Shown here piece after piece: positions 46,561 through 58,982 of a DNA stretch of 64,000 nucleotides. Position numbers and translations under genes: made by a program. The notes below the pieces were generated by a model that was not told where the DNA came from, searched no databases, and saw nothing but the letters and a program-made list of their open reading frames with translations. The DNA comes from Nemophila menziesii (lineage: Eukaryota; Streptophyta; Magnoliopsida; Boraginales; Hydrophyllaceae), in contig JARWIR010000018.1 in assembly GCA_029959085.1 (NCBI GenBank), forward strand, positions 15,623,001 through 15,687,000, in the 5' to 3' direction. How positions within the stretch are numbered: position 1 is the first letter of the stretch; each line of letters opens with the position of its first letter.

Positions 46561-49500
46561 CGTCCTTTTTTCGGGTTTTCAGGGCCTTGTCGGGGTTTTT
46601 ACGGGTTTTTGAGGGGGGTGCCAGGGTTTTCGGGGGTCGTTTGGGGCTTCCGAGGGGTTTTTGGGAGGGTCTCCAAAGTGCTTTTTGATGGTCCTTAAAC
46701 GTATTTTTGGGCGTTTTTGGGGATATTGGGGGCTTTTCAAGGGGTCTTTTAGGGCCCTTGGGTGCTTTCCGGGGGTTTTTAGCGGTTTCGACGGGTTCTG
46801 GGGGGTTATTTCGGGGTTTCTGGGGGTTCTGTTGGGGTTTTTAGGGGTTTTTGGTGCTTTTTATGGGTCTTTTGGGAGCCTCTTTTGTGTTTTCAAGCGA
46901 TTTTTCGGACTTTTTTAATCGTCCTTTTTTCGGGTTTTCAGGGCCTCGTCGGGGTTTTTACGGGTTTTTGAGGGGGGTGCCAGGGTTTTCGGGGGTCGTT
47001 AGGGGGTTCCGAGGGTTTTGGGAGGGTCTCCAAAGTGCTTTTTGACGGTCCTTAAACGTATTTTTGGGCGTTTTTGGGGATATTGGGGGCTTTTCAAGGG
47101 GTCCTTTAGGGCCCTTGCGTGCTTTTCGGGTGTTTTTAGCGGTTTCGACGGGTTCTGGGGGTTATTTCGGGGTTTCTGGGGGTTCTGTTGGGGTTTTTAG
47201 GGGTTTTTGGTGCTTTTTATGGGTCTTTTGGTAGCCTCTTTTGTGTTTTCAAGCGATTTTTCGGACTTTTTAAATCGTCCTTTTTTCGGGTTTTCAGGGC
47301 CTCGTCGTGGTTTTTACGGGTTTTTGAGGGGGGTGCCAGGGTTTTCGGGGGTCGTTAGGGGGTTCCGAGGGGTTTTGGGAGGGTCTCCAAAGTGCTTTTT
47401 GACGGTCCTTAAACGTATTTTTGGGCGTTTTTGGGGATATTGGGGGCTTTTCAAGGGGTCTTTTAGGGCCCTTGGGAGCTTTCTGGGCGTTTTTAGCGGT
47501 TTTGACGGGTTCTGGGGGGTTATTTCGGGGTTTCTGGGGGTTCTGTTGGGGTTTTTAGGGGTTTTTGGTGCTTTTAATGGGTCTTTTGGTAGCCTCTTTT
47601 GTGTTTTCAAGCGATTTTTCGGACTTTTTTAATCGTCCTTTTTTCGGGTTTTCAGGGCCTCGTCGGGGTTTTTACGGGTTTTTGAGGGGGGTGCCAGGGT
47701 TTTCGGGGGTCGTTAGGGGGTTCCGAGGGGTTTTGGGAGGGTCTCCAAAGTGCTTTTTGACGGTCCTTAAACGTATTTTTGGGCGTTTTTGGGGATATTG
47801 GGGGCTTTTCAAGGGGTCTTTTAGGGCCCTTGGGTGCTTTTCGGGGGTTTTTAGCGGTTTCGACGGGTTCTGGGGGGTTATTTCGGGGTTTCTGGGGGTT
47901 CTGTTGGGGTTTTTAGGGGTTTTTGGTGCTTTTTATGGGTCTTTTGGGAGCCTCTTTTGTGTTTTCAAGCGATTTTTCGGACTTTTTTAATCGTCCTTTT
48001 TTCGGGTTTTCAGGGCCTCGTCGGGGTTTTTACGGGTTTTTGAGGGGGGTGCCAGGGTTTTCGGGGGTCGTTAGGAGGTTCCGAGGGGTTTTGGGAGGGT
48101 CTCCAAAGTGCTTTTTGACGATCCTTAAACGTATTTTTGGGCGTTTTTGGGGATATTTGGGGCTTTTCAAGGGGTCTTTTAGGGCCCTTGGGTGCTTTCC
48201 GGGGGTTTTTAGACGTTTCGAGGGTTCTGGGTGGTTATTTCGGGGTTTCTGGGGGTTCTGTTGGGGTTTTTAGGGGTTTTTGGTGCTTTTTATGGGTCTT
48301 TTGGGAGCCTCTTTTGTGTTTTCAAGCGATTTTTCGGACTTTTTTAATCGTCCTTTTTTCGGGTTTTCAGGGCCTCGTCGGGGTTTTTACGGGTTTTTGA
48401 GGGGGGTGCCAGGGTTTTCGGGGGTCGTTAGGAGGTTCCGAGGGGTTTTGGGAGGGTCTCCAAAGTGTTTTTTGACGATCCTTAAACGTATTTTTGGGCG
48501 TTTTTGGGGATATTTGGGGCTTTTCAAGGGGTCTTTTAGGGCCCTTGGGTGCTTTCCGGGGGTTTTTAGACGTTTCGAGGGTTCTGGGGGGTTATTTCGG
48601 GGTTTCTGGGGGTTCTGTTGGGGTTTTTAGGGGTTTTTGGTGCTTTTTATGGGTCTTTTGGTAGCCTCTTTTGTGTTTTCAAGCGATTTTTCGGACTTTT
48701 TTAATCGTCCTTTTTTCGGGTTTTCAGGGCCTCGTCGGGGTTTTTACGGGTTTTTGAGGGGGGTGCCAGGGTTTTCGGGGGTCGTTAGGGGGTTCCGAGG
48801 GGTTTTGGGAGGGTCTCCAAAGTGCTTTTTGACGGTCCTTAAACGTATTTTTGGGCGTTTTTGGGGATATTGGGGGCTTTTCAAGGGGTCTTTTAGGGCC
48901 CTTGGGTGCTTTTCGGGGGTTTTTAGCGGTTTCGACGGGTTCTGGGGGTTATTTCGGGGTTTCTGGGGGTTCTGTTGGGGTTTTTAGGGGTTTTTGGTGC
49001 TTTTTATGGGTCTTTTGGTAGCCTCTTTTGTGTTTTCAAGCGATTTTTTGGACTTTTTAAATAATCCTTTTTTCGGGTTTTCAGGGCCTCGTCGGGGTTT
49101 TTACGGGTTTTTGAGGGGGGTGCCAGGGTTTTCGGGGGTCGTTAGGGGGTTCCGAGGGGTTTTGGGAGGGTCTCCAAAGTGCTTTTTGACGGTCCTTAAA
49201 CGTATTTTTGGGCGTTTTTGGGGATATTGGGGGCTTTTCAAGGGGTCTTTTAGGGCCCTTGGGTGCTTTTCGGGGGTTTTTAGCGGTTTCGACGGGTTCT
49301 GGGGGGTTATTTCGGGGTTTCTGGGGGTTCTGTTGGGGTTTTTAGGGGTTTTTGGTGCTTTTTATGGGTCTTTTGGTAGCCTCTTTTGTGTTTTCAAGCG
49401 ATTTTTCGGACTTTTTTAATCGTCCTTTTTTCGGGTTTTCAGGGGCTCGTCGGGGTTTTTACGGGTTTTTGAGGGGGGTGCCAGGGTTTTTGGGAGGGTC

Positions 49501-51446
49501 CCCAAAGTGCTTTTTGACGGTCCTTAAACGTATTTTTGGGCGTTTTTGGGGATATTGGGGGCTTTTCAAGGGGTCTTTTAGGGCCCTTGGGTGCTTTCCG
49601 GGGGTTTTTAGCGGTTTCGACGGGTTCTGGGGGGTTATTTCGGGGTTTCTGGGGGTTCTGTTGGGGTTTTTAGGGGTTTTTGGTGCTTTTAATGGGTCTT
49701 TTGGTAGCCTCTTTTGTGTTTTCAAGCGATTTTTCGGACTTTATTAATCGTCCTTTTTTCGGGTTTTCAGGGCCTTGTCGGGGTTTTTACGGGTTTTTGA
49801 GGGGGGTGCCAGGGTTTTCGGGGGTCGTTTGGGGCTTCCGAGGGGTTTTTGGGAGGGTCTCCAAAGTGCTTTTTGATGGTCCTTAAACGTATTTTTGGGC
49901 GTTTTTGGGGATATTGGGGGCTTTTCAAGGGGTCTTTTAGGGCCCTTGGGTGCTTTCCGGGGGTTTTTAGCGGTTTCGACGGGTTCTGGGGGTTATTTCG
50001 GGGTTTCTGGGGGTTCTGTTGGGGTTTTTAGGGGTTTTTGGTGCTTTTTATGGGTCTTTTGGGAGCCTCTTTTGTGTTTTCAAGCGATTTTTCGGACTTT
50101 TTTAATCGTCCTTTTTTCGGGTTTTCAGGGCCTCGTCGGGGTTTTTACGGGTTTTTGAGGGGGGTGCCAGGGTTTTCGGGGGTCGTTAGGGGGTTCCGAG
50201 GGGTTTTGGGAGGGTCTCCAAAGTGCTTTTTGACGGTCCTTAAACGTATTTTTGGGCGTTTTTGGGGATATTGGGGGCTTTTCAAGGGGTCTTTTAGGGC
50301 CCTTGCGTGCTTTTCGGGTGTTTTTAGCGGTTTCGACGGGTTCTGGGGGTTATTTCGGGGTTTCTGGGGGTTTTTGGTGCTTTTTATGGGTCTTTTGGTA
50401 GCCTCTTTTGTGTTTTCAAGCGATTTTTCGGACTTTTTAAATCGTCCTTTTTTCGGGTTTTCAGGGCCTCGTCGGGGTTTTTACGGGTTTTTGAGGGGGG
50501 TGCCAGGGTTTTCGGGGGTCGTTAGGGGGTTCCGAGGGGTTTTGGGAGGGTCTCCAAAGTGCTTTTTGACGGTCCTTAAACGTATTTTTGGGCGTTTTTG
50601 GGGATATTGGGGGCTTTTCAAGGGGTCTTTTAGGGCCCTTGGGAGCTTTCTGGGCGTTTTTAGCGGTTTTGACGGGTTCTGGGGGGTTATTTCGGGGTTT
50701 CTGGGGGTTCTGTTGGGGTTTTTAGGGGTTTTTGGTGCTTTTAATGGGTCTTTTGGTAGCCTCTTTTGTGTTTTCAAGCGATTTTTCGGACTTTTTTAAT
50801 CGTCCTTTTTTCGGGTTTTCAGGGCCTCGTCGGGGTTTTTACGGGTTTTTGAGGGGGGTGCCAGGGTTTTCGGGGGTCGTTAGGGGGTTCCGAGGGGTTT
50901 TGGGAGGGTCTCCAAAGTGCTTTTTGACGGTTCTTAAACGTATTTTTGGGCGTTTATGGGGATATTGGGGGCTTTTCAAGGGGTCTTTTAGGGCCCTTGG
51001 GTGCTTTTCGGGGGTTTTTAGCGGTTTCGACGGGTTCTGGGGGGTTATTTCGGGGTTTCTGGGGGTTCTGTTGGGGTTTTTAGGGGTTTTTGGTGCTTTT
51101 TATGGGTCTTTTGGGAGCCTCTTTTGTGTTTTCAAGCGATTTTTCGGACTTTTTTAATCGTCCTTTTTTCGGGTTTTCAGGGCCTCGTCGGGGTTTTTAC
51201 GGGTTTTTGAGGGGGGTGCCAGGGTTTTCGGGGGTCGTTAGGAGGTTCCGAGGGGTTTTGGGAGGGTCTCCAAAGTGCTTTTTGACGATCCTTAAACGTA
51301 TTTTTGGGCGTTTTTGGGGATATTTGGGGCTTTTCAAGGGGTCTTTTAGGGCCCTTGGGTGCTTTCCGGGGGTTTTTAGACGTTTCGAGGGTTCTGGGGG
51401 GTTATTTCGGGGTTTCTGGGGGTTCTGTTGGGGTTTTTAGGGGTTT
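46492..51446 (+). repeat. Nine-monomer duplication (period about 3.17-3.19 kb)
   Basis: Anchors at 46661, 46851, 47565 and 47923 correspond to 49849, 50038, 50732 and 51090. The offset falls from 3,188 to 3,167 bp because the monomer near 50365 lacks about 21 bp of G-rich tail (TTTCTGGGGG joined to TTTTTGGTGC). Markers shared by the copies include TTTTGATGGTCC, CCCTTGCGTGC, CTTTCTGGGCG and TTTTAATGGG. Confidence 0.8.
49352..49679 (+). repeat. Monomer with a deletion of about 30 bp
   Basis: This monomer is 328 bp long. GCCAGGGTTTTTGGGAGGG replaces the usual stretch from GCCAGGG through the TCGTTAGGGGGTTCCGAGG region. The break falls between similar runs of GGGTTTT and GGGGTTTTT, which suggests slippage or repair between short matching stretches. 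Its sister monomer at 41514 is intact. Confidence 0.85.
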
Positions 51447-54400
51447 TTGGTGCTTTTTATGGGTCTTTTGGTAGCCTCTTTTGTGTTTTCAAGCGATTTT
51501 TCGGACTTTTTTAATCGTCCTTTTTTCGGGTTTTCAGGGCCTCGTCGGGGTTTTTACGGGTTTTTGAGGGGGGTGCCAGGGTTTTCGGGGGTCGTTAGGG
51601 GGTTCCGAGGGGTTTTTGGGAGGGTCTCCAAAGTGCTTTTTGACGGTCCTTAAACGTATTTTTGGGCGTTTTTGGGGATATTGGGGGCTTTTCAAGGGGT
51701 CTTTTAGGGCCCTTGGGAGATTTCTGGGGGTTTTTAGCGGTTTTGACGGGTTTTGGGGGGTTATTTCGGGGTTTCTGGGGGTTCTGTTGGGGTTTTTAGG
51801 GGTTTTTGGTGCTTTTAATGGGTCTTTTGGTAGCCTCTTTTGTGTTTTCAAGCGATTTTTCGGACTTTTTTAATCGTCCTTTTTTCGGGTTTTCAGGGCC
51901 TCGTCGGGGTTTTTACGGGTTTTTGAGGGGGGTGCCAGGGTTTTCGGGGGTCGTTAGGGGGTTCCGAGGGGTTTTGGGAGGGTCTCCAAAGTGCTTTTTG
52001 ACGGTCCTTAAACGTATTTTTGGGCGTTTTTGGGGATATTGGGGGATTTTCAAGGGGTCTTTTAGGGCCCTTGGGTGCTTTCCGGGGGTTTTTAGCGGTT
52101 TCGACGGGTTCTGGGGGGTTATTTCGGGGTTTCTGGGGGTTCTGTTGGGGTTTTTAGGGGTTTTTGGTGCTTTTTATGGGTCTTTTGGGAGCCTCTTTTG
52201 TGTTTTCAAGCGATTTTTCGGACTTTTTTAATCGTCCTTTTTTCGGGTTTTCAGGGCCTCGTCGGGGTTTTTACGGGTTTTTGAGGGGGGTGCCAGGGTT
52301 TTCGGGGGTCGTTAGGAGGTTCCGAGGGGTTTTGGGAGGGTCTCCAAAGTGCTTTTTGACGATCCTTAAACGTATTTTTGGGCGTTTTTGGGGATATTTG
52401 GGGCTTTTCAAGGGGTATTTTAGGGCCCTTGGGTGCTTTCTGGGGGTTTTTAGTGGTTTCGACGGGTTCTGGGGGGTTATTTCGGGGTTTCTGGGGGTTC
52501 TGTTGGGGTTTTTTGGGGTTTTTGGTGCTTTTTATGGGTCTTTTGGTAGCCTCTTTTGTGTTTTCAAGCGGTTTTGCGGACTTTTTTAATCGTCATTTTT
52601 TCGGGTTTTCAGGGCCTCGTCGGGGTTTTTACGGGTTTTTGAGGTGGGTGCCAGGGTTTTCGGGGGTCGTTAGGGGGTTCCGAGGGGTTTTGGGAGGGTC
52701 TCCAAAGTGATTTTTGACGGTCCTTAAACGTATTTTTGGGCGTTTTTGGGGATATTGGGGGCTTTTCAAGGGGTCTTTTAGGGACCTTGGGTGCTTTCCG
52801 GGGGTTTTTAGCGGTTTCGACGGGTTCTGGGGGGTTATTTCGGGGTTTCTGGGGGTTCTGTTGGGGTTTTTAGGGGTTTTTAGGGGTTTTTGGAGCTTTT
52901 TATGGGTCTTTTGGTAGCCTCTTTTGTGTTTTCAAGCGATTTTTCGGACTTTTTTAATCGTCCTTTTTACGGGTTTTCAGGGCCTCGTCGTGCTTTTTAC
53001 GGGTTTTTGAGGGGGGTGCCAGGGTTTTCGTGGGTCGTTAGGGGGTTCCGAGGGGTTTTGGGAGGGTCTCCAAAGTGCTTTTTGACGGTCCTTATACGTA
53101 TTTTTGGGCGTTTTTGGGGATATTGGGGGCTTTTCAAGGGGTCTTTTAGGGCCTTTGGGTGCTTTCTGGGGGTTTTTAGACGTTTCGACGGGTTCTGGGG
53201 GGTTATTTCGGGGTTTCTGGGGGTTCTGTTGGGGTTTTTAGGGGTTTTTGGTGCTTTTTATGGGTCTTTTGGGAGCCTCTTTTGTGTTTTCAAGCTATTT
53301 TTCGGACTTTTTTAATCGTCCTTTTTTCGGGTTTTCAGGGCCTCGTCGTGCTTTTTACGGGTTTTTGAGGGGGGTGCCAGGGTTTTCGGGGGTCGTTAGG
53401 GGGTTCCGAGGGGTTCTGGGAGGGTCTCCAAAGTGCTTTTTGACGGTCCTTAAACGTATTTTTGGGCGTTTTTGGGGATATTGGGGGCTTTTCAAGGGGT
53501 CTTTTAGGGCCCTTGGGTGCTTTCCGGGGGGTTTTAGCGGTTTCGACGGTTTCTGGGGGGTTATTTCGGGGTTTCTGGGGGTTCTGTTGGGGTTTTTAGG
53601 GGTTTTTGGTGCTTTTTATGGGTCTTTTGGGAGCCTCTTTTGTGTTTTCAAGCGATTTTTCGGACTTTTTTAATCGTCCTTTTTTCGGGTTTTCAGGGCC
53701 TCGTCGTGCTTTTTACGGGTTTTTGAGGGGGGTGCCAGGGTATTCGCGGGTCGTTAGGGGGTTCCGAGGGGTTTTGGGAGGGTCTCCAAAGTGCTTTTTG
53801 ACGGTCCTTAAACGTATTTTTGGGCGTTTTTGGGGATATTGGGGGCTTTTCAAGGGGTCTTTTAGGGCCTTTGGGTGCTTTCTGGGGGTTTTTAGACGTT
53901 TCGACGGGTTCTGGGGGGTTATTTCGGGGTTTCTGGGGGTTCTGTTGGGGTTTTTAGGGGTTTTTGGTGCTTTTTATGGGTCTTTTGGTAGCCTCTTTTG
54001 TGTTTTCAAGCGATTTTTCGGACTTTTTTAATCGTCCTTTTTTCGGGTTTTCAGGGCCTCGTCGTGCTTTTTACGGGTTTTTGAGGGGGGTGCCAGGGTT
54101 TTCGGGGGTCGTTAGGGGGTTCCGAGGGGTTCTGGGAAGGTCTCCAAAGTGCTTTTTGACGGTCCTTAAACGTATTTTTGGGCGTTTTTGGGGATATTGG
54201 GGGCTTTTCAAGGGGTCTTTTAGGGCCCTTGGGTGCTTTCCGGGGGTTTTGAGACGTTTCGACGGGTTTTGGGGGGTTATTTCGGGGTTTCCGGGGGTTC
54301 TGTTGGGGTTTTTAGGGGTTTTTGGTGCTTTTTATGGGTCTTTTGGGAGCCTCTTTTGTGTTTTCAAGCGATTTTTCGGACTTTTTTAATCGTCCTTTTT

Positions 54401-57400
54401 TCGGGTTTTCAGGGCCTCGTCGTGCTTTTTACGGGTTTTTTATGGGGGTGGCAGGGTTTTCGGGGTCGTTAGGGGGTTTCCGAGGGGTTTTGGGAGGGTC
54501 TCCAAAGTGCTTTTTGACGGTCCTTAAACGTATTTTTGGGCGTTTTTGGGATATTGGGGGATTTTCAAGGGGTCTTTTAGGGCCCTTGGGTGCTTTCCGG
54601 GGGTTTTTAGCGGTTTCGACGGGTTCTGGGGGGTTATTTCGGGGTTTCTGGGGGTTCTGTTGGGGTTTTTAGGGGTTTTTGGTGCTTTTTATGGGTCTTT
54701 TGGGAGCCTCTTTTGTGTTTTCAAGCGATTTTTCGGACTTTTTTAATCGTCCTTTTTTCGGGTTTTCAGGGCCTCGTCGGGGTTTTTACGGGTTTTTGAG
54801 GGGGGTGCCAGGGTTTTCGGGGGTCGTTAGGAGGTTCCGAGGGGTTTTGGGAGGGTCTCCAAAGTGCTTTTTGACGGTTCTTAAACGTATTTTTGGGCGT
54901 TTATGGGGATATTGGGGGCTTTTCAAGGGGTCTTTTAGGGCCCTTGGGTGCTTTTCGGGGGTTTTTAGCGGTTTCGACGGGTTCTGGGGGGTTATTTCGG
55001 GGTTTCTGGGGGTTCTGTTGGGGTTTTTAGGGGTTTTTGGTGCTTTTTATGGGTCTTTTGGGAGCCTCTTTTGTGTTTTCAAGCGATTTTTCGGACTTTT
55101 TTAATCGTCCTTTTTTCGGGTTTTCAGGGCCTCGTCGGGGTTTTTACGGGTTTTTGAGGGGGGTGCCAGGGTTTTCGGGGGTCGTTAGGAGGTTCCGAGG
55201 GGTTTTGGGAGGGTCTCCAAAGTGCTTTTTGACGATCCTTAAACGTATTTTTGGGCGTTTTTGGGGATATTTGGGGCTTTTCAAGGGGTCTTTTAGGGCC
55301 CTTGGGTGCTTTCCGGGGGTTTTTAGACGTTTCGAGGGTTCTGGGGGGTTATTTCGGGGTTTCTGGGGGTTCTGTTGGGGTTTTTAGGGGTTTTTGGTGC
55401 TTTTTATGGGTCTTTTGGTAGCTTCTTTTGTGTTTTCAAGCGATTTTTCGGACTTTTTTAATCGTCCTTTTTTCGGGTTTTCAGGGCCTCGTCGGGGTTT
55501 TTACGGGTTTTTGAGGGGGGTGCCAGGGTTTTCGGGGGTCGTTAGGGGGTTCCGAGGGGTTTTTGGGAGGGTCTCCAAAGTGCTTTTTGACGGTCCTTAA
55601 ACGTATTTTTGGGCGTTTTTGGGGATATTGGGGGCTTTTCAAGGGGTCTTTTAGGGCCCTTGGGAGCTTTCTGGGGGTTTTTAGCGGTTTTGACGGGTTT
55701 TGGGGGGTTATTTCGGGGTTTCTGGGGGTTCTGTTGGGGTTTTTAGGGGTTTTTGGTGCTTTTAATGGGTCTTTTGGTAGCCTCTTTTGTGTTTTCAAGC
55801 GATTTTTCGGACTTTTTTAATCGTCCTTTTTTCGGGTTTTCAGGGCCTCGTCGGGGTTTTTACGGGTTTTTGAGGGGGGTGCCAGGGTTTTCGGGGGTCG
55901 TTAGGGGGTTCCGAGGGGTTTTGGGAGGGTCTCCAAAGTGCTTTTTGACGGTCCTTAAACGTATTTTTGGGCGTTTTTGGGGATATTGGGGGATTTTCAA
56001 GGGGTCTTTTAGGGCCCTTGGGTGCTTTCCGGGGGTTTTTAGCGGTTTCGACGGGTTCTGGGGGGTTATTTCGGGGTTTCTGGGGGTTCTGTTGGGGTTT
56101 TTAGGGGTTTTTGGTGCTTTTTATGGGTCTTTTGGGAGCCTCTTTTGTGTTTTCAAGCGATTTTTCGGACTTTTTTAATCGTCCTTTTTTCGGGTTTTCA
56201 GGGCCTCGTCGGGGTTTTTACGGGTTTTTGAGGGGGGTGCCAGGGTTTTCGGGGGTCGTTAGGAGGTTCCGAGGGGTTTTGGGAGGGTCTCCAAAGTGCT
56301 TTTTGACGATCCTTAAACGTATTTTTGGGCGTTTTTGGGGATATTTGGGGCTTTTCAAGGGGTATTTTAGGGCCCTTGGGTGCTTTCTGGGGGTTTTTAG
56401 TGGTTTCGACGGGTTCTGGGGGGTTATTTCGGGGTTTCTGGGGGTTCTGTTGGGGTTTTTTGGGGTTTTTGGTGCTTTTTATGGGTCTTTTGGTAGCCTC
56501 TTTTGTGTTTTCAAGCGGTTTTGCGGACTTTTTTAATCGTCATTTTTTCGGGTTTTCAGGGCCTCGTCGGGGTTTTTACGGGTTTTTGAGGTGGGTGCCA
56601 GGGTTTTCGGGGGTCGTTAGGGGGTTCCGAGGGGTTTTGGGAGGGTCTCCAAAGTGATTTTTGACGGTCCTTAAACGTATTTTTGGGCGTTTTTGGGGAT
56701 ATTGGGGGCTTTTCAAGGGATCTTTTAGGGACCTTGGGTGCTTTCCGGGGGTTTTTAGCGGTTTCGACGGGTTCTGGGGGGTTATTTCGGGGTTTCTGGG
56801 GGTTCTGTTGGGGTTTTTAGGGGTTTTTAGGGGTTTTTGGTGCTTTTTATGGGTCTTTTGGTAGCCTCTTTTGTGTTTTCAAGCGATTTTTCGGACTTTT
56901 TTAATCGTCCTTTTTACGGGTTTTCAGGGCCTCGTCGTGCTTTTTACGGGTTTTTGAGGGGGGTGCCAGGGTTTTCGTGGGTCGTTAGGGGGTTCCGAGG
57001 GGTTTTGGGAGGGTCTCCAAAGTGCTTTTTGACGGTCCTTATACGTATTTTTGGGCGTTTTTGGGGATATTGGGGGCTTTTCAAGGGGTCTTTTAGGGCC
57101 TTTGGGTGCTTTCTGGGGGTTTTTAGACGTTTCGACGGGTTCTGGGGGGTTATTTCGGGGTTTCTGGGGGTTCTGTTGGGGTTTTTAGGGGTTTTTGGTG
57201 CTTTTTATGGGTCTTTTGGGAGCCTCTTTTGTGTTTTCAAGCTATTTTTCGGACTTTTTTAATCGTCCTTTTTTCGGGTTTTCAGGGCCTCGTCGTGCTT
57301 TTTACGGGTTTTTGAGGGGGGTGCCAGGGTTTTCGGGGGTCGTTAGGGGGTTCCGAGGGGTTCTGGGAGGGTCTCCAAAGTGCTTTTTGACGGTCCTTAA

Positions 57401-58780
57401 ACGTATTTTTGGGCGTTTTTGGGGATATTGGGGGCTTTTCAAGGGGTCTTTTAGGGCCCTTGGGTGCTTTCCGGGGGGTTTTAGCGGTTTCGACGGTTTC
57501 TGGGGGGTTATTTCGGGGTTTCTGGGGGTTCTGTTGGGGTTTTTAGGGGTTTTTGGTGCTTTTTATGGGTCTTTTGGGAGCCTCTTTTGTGTTTTCAAGC
57601 GATTTTTCGGACTTTTTTAATCGTCCTTTTTTCGGGTTTTCAGGGCCTCGTCGTGCTTTTTACGGGTTTTTGAGGGGGGTGCCAGGGTTTTCGCGGGTCG
57701 TTAGGGGGTTCCGAGGGGTTTTGGGAGGGTCTCCAAAGTGCTTTTTGACGGTCCTTAAACGTATTTTTGGGCGTTTTTGGGGATATTGGGGGCTTTTCAA
57801 GGGGTCTTTTAGGGCCTTTGGGTGCTTTCTGGGGGTTTTTAGACGTTTCGACGGGTTCTGGGGGGTTATTTCGGGGTTTCTGGGGGTTCTGTTGGGGTTT
57901 TTAGGGGTTTTTGGTGCTTTTTATGGGTCTTTTGGTAGCCTCTTTTGTGTTTTCAAGCGATTTTTCGGACTTTTTTAATTGTCCTTTTTTCGGGTTTTCA
58001 GGGCCTCGTCGTGCTTTTTACGGGTTTTTGAGGGGGGTGCCAGGGTTTTCGGGGGTCGTTAGGGGGTTCCGAGGGGTTCTGGGAGGGTCTCCAAAGTGCT
58101 TTTTGACGGTCCTTAAACGTATTTTTGGGCGTTTTTGGGGATATTGGGGGCTTTTCAAGGGGTCTTTTAGGGCCCTTGGGTGCTTTCCGGGGGTTTTGAG
58201 ACGTTTCGACGGGTTTTGGGGGGTTATTTCGGGGTTTCCGGGGGTTCTGTTGGGGTTTTTAGGGGTTTTTGGTGCTTTTTATGGGTCTTTTGGGAGCCTC
58301 TTTTGTGTTTTCAAGCGATTTTTCGGACTTTTTTAATCGTCCTTTTTTCGGGTTTTCAGGGCCTCGTCGTGCTTTTTACGGGTTTTTTATGGGGGTGGCA
58401 GGGTTTTCGGGGTCGTTAGGGGGTTTCCGAGGGGTTTTGGGAGGGTCTCCAAAGTGCTTTTTGACGGTCCTTAAACGTATTTTTGGGCGTTTTTGGGATA
58501 TTGGGGGATTTTCAAGGGGTCTTTTAGGGCCCTTGGGTGCTTTCCGGGGGTTTTTAGCGGTTTCGACGGGTTCTGGGGGGTTATTTCGGGGTTTCTGGGG
58601 GTTCTGTTGGGGTTTTTAGGGGTTTTTGGTGCTTTTTATGGGTCTTTTGGGAGCCTCTTTTGTGTTTTCAAGCGATTTTTCGGACTTTTTTAATCGTCCT
58701 TTTTTCGGGTTTTCAGGGCCTCGTCGGGGTTTTTACGGGTTTTTGAGGGGGGTGCCAGGGTTTTCGGGGGTCGTTAGGAG
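51090..58780 (+). repeat. Eleven-monomer duplication (period 3,947 bp)
   Basis: Anchors at 51090, 51447, 51806, 52164, 52890, 53248, 53606, 53964 and 54322 recur exactly 3,947 bp later (55037, 55394, 55753, 56111, 56837, 57195, 57553, 57911 and 58269). The copies share rare variants such as CAAGCGGTTTTGCGG, AAGTGATTTTTGACGG, CAAGCTATTTTTCGG, TTTTTACGGGTTTTC and the extra GGGGTTTTTA step. Differences are few, for example TATTCGCGG versus TTTTCGCGG (about 53742 and 57690). The match ends inside the eleventh monomer (54679 versus 58626). This is the longest duplication recognised in the window. Confidence 0.9.
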
Positions 58781-58982
58781 GTTCCGAGGGGTTTTGGGAG
58801 GGTCTCCAAAGTGCTTTTTGACGATCCTTAAACGTATTTTTGGGCGTTTTTGGGGATATTTGGGGCTTTTCAAGGGGTCTTTTAGGGCCCTTGGGTGCTT
58901 TCCGGGGGTTTTTAGACGTTTCGAGGGTTCTGGGGGGTTATTTCGGGGTTTCTGGGGGTTCTGTTGGGGTTTTTAGGGGTTT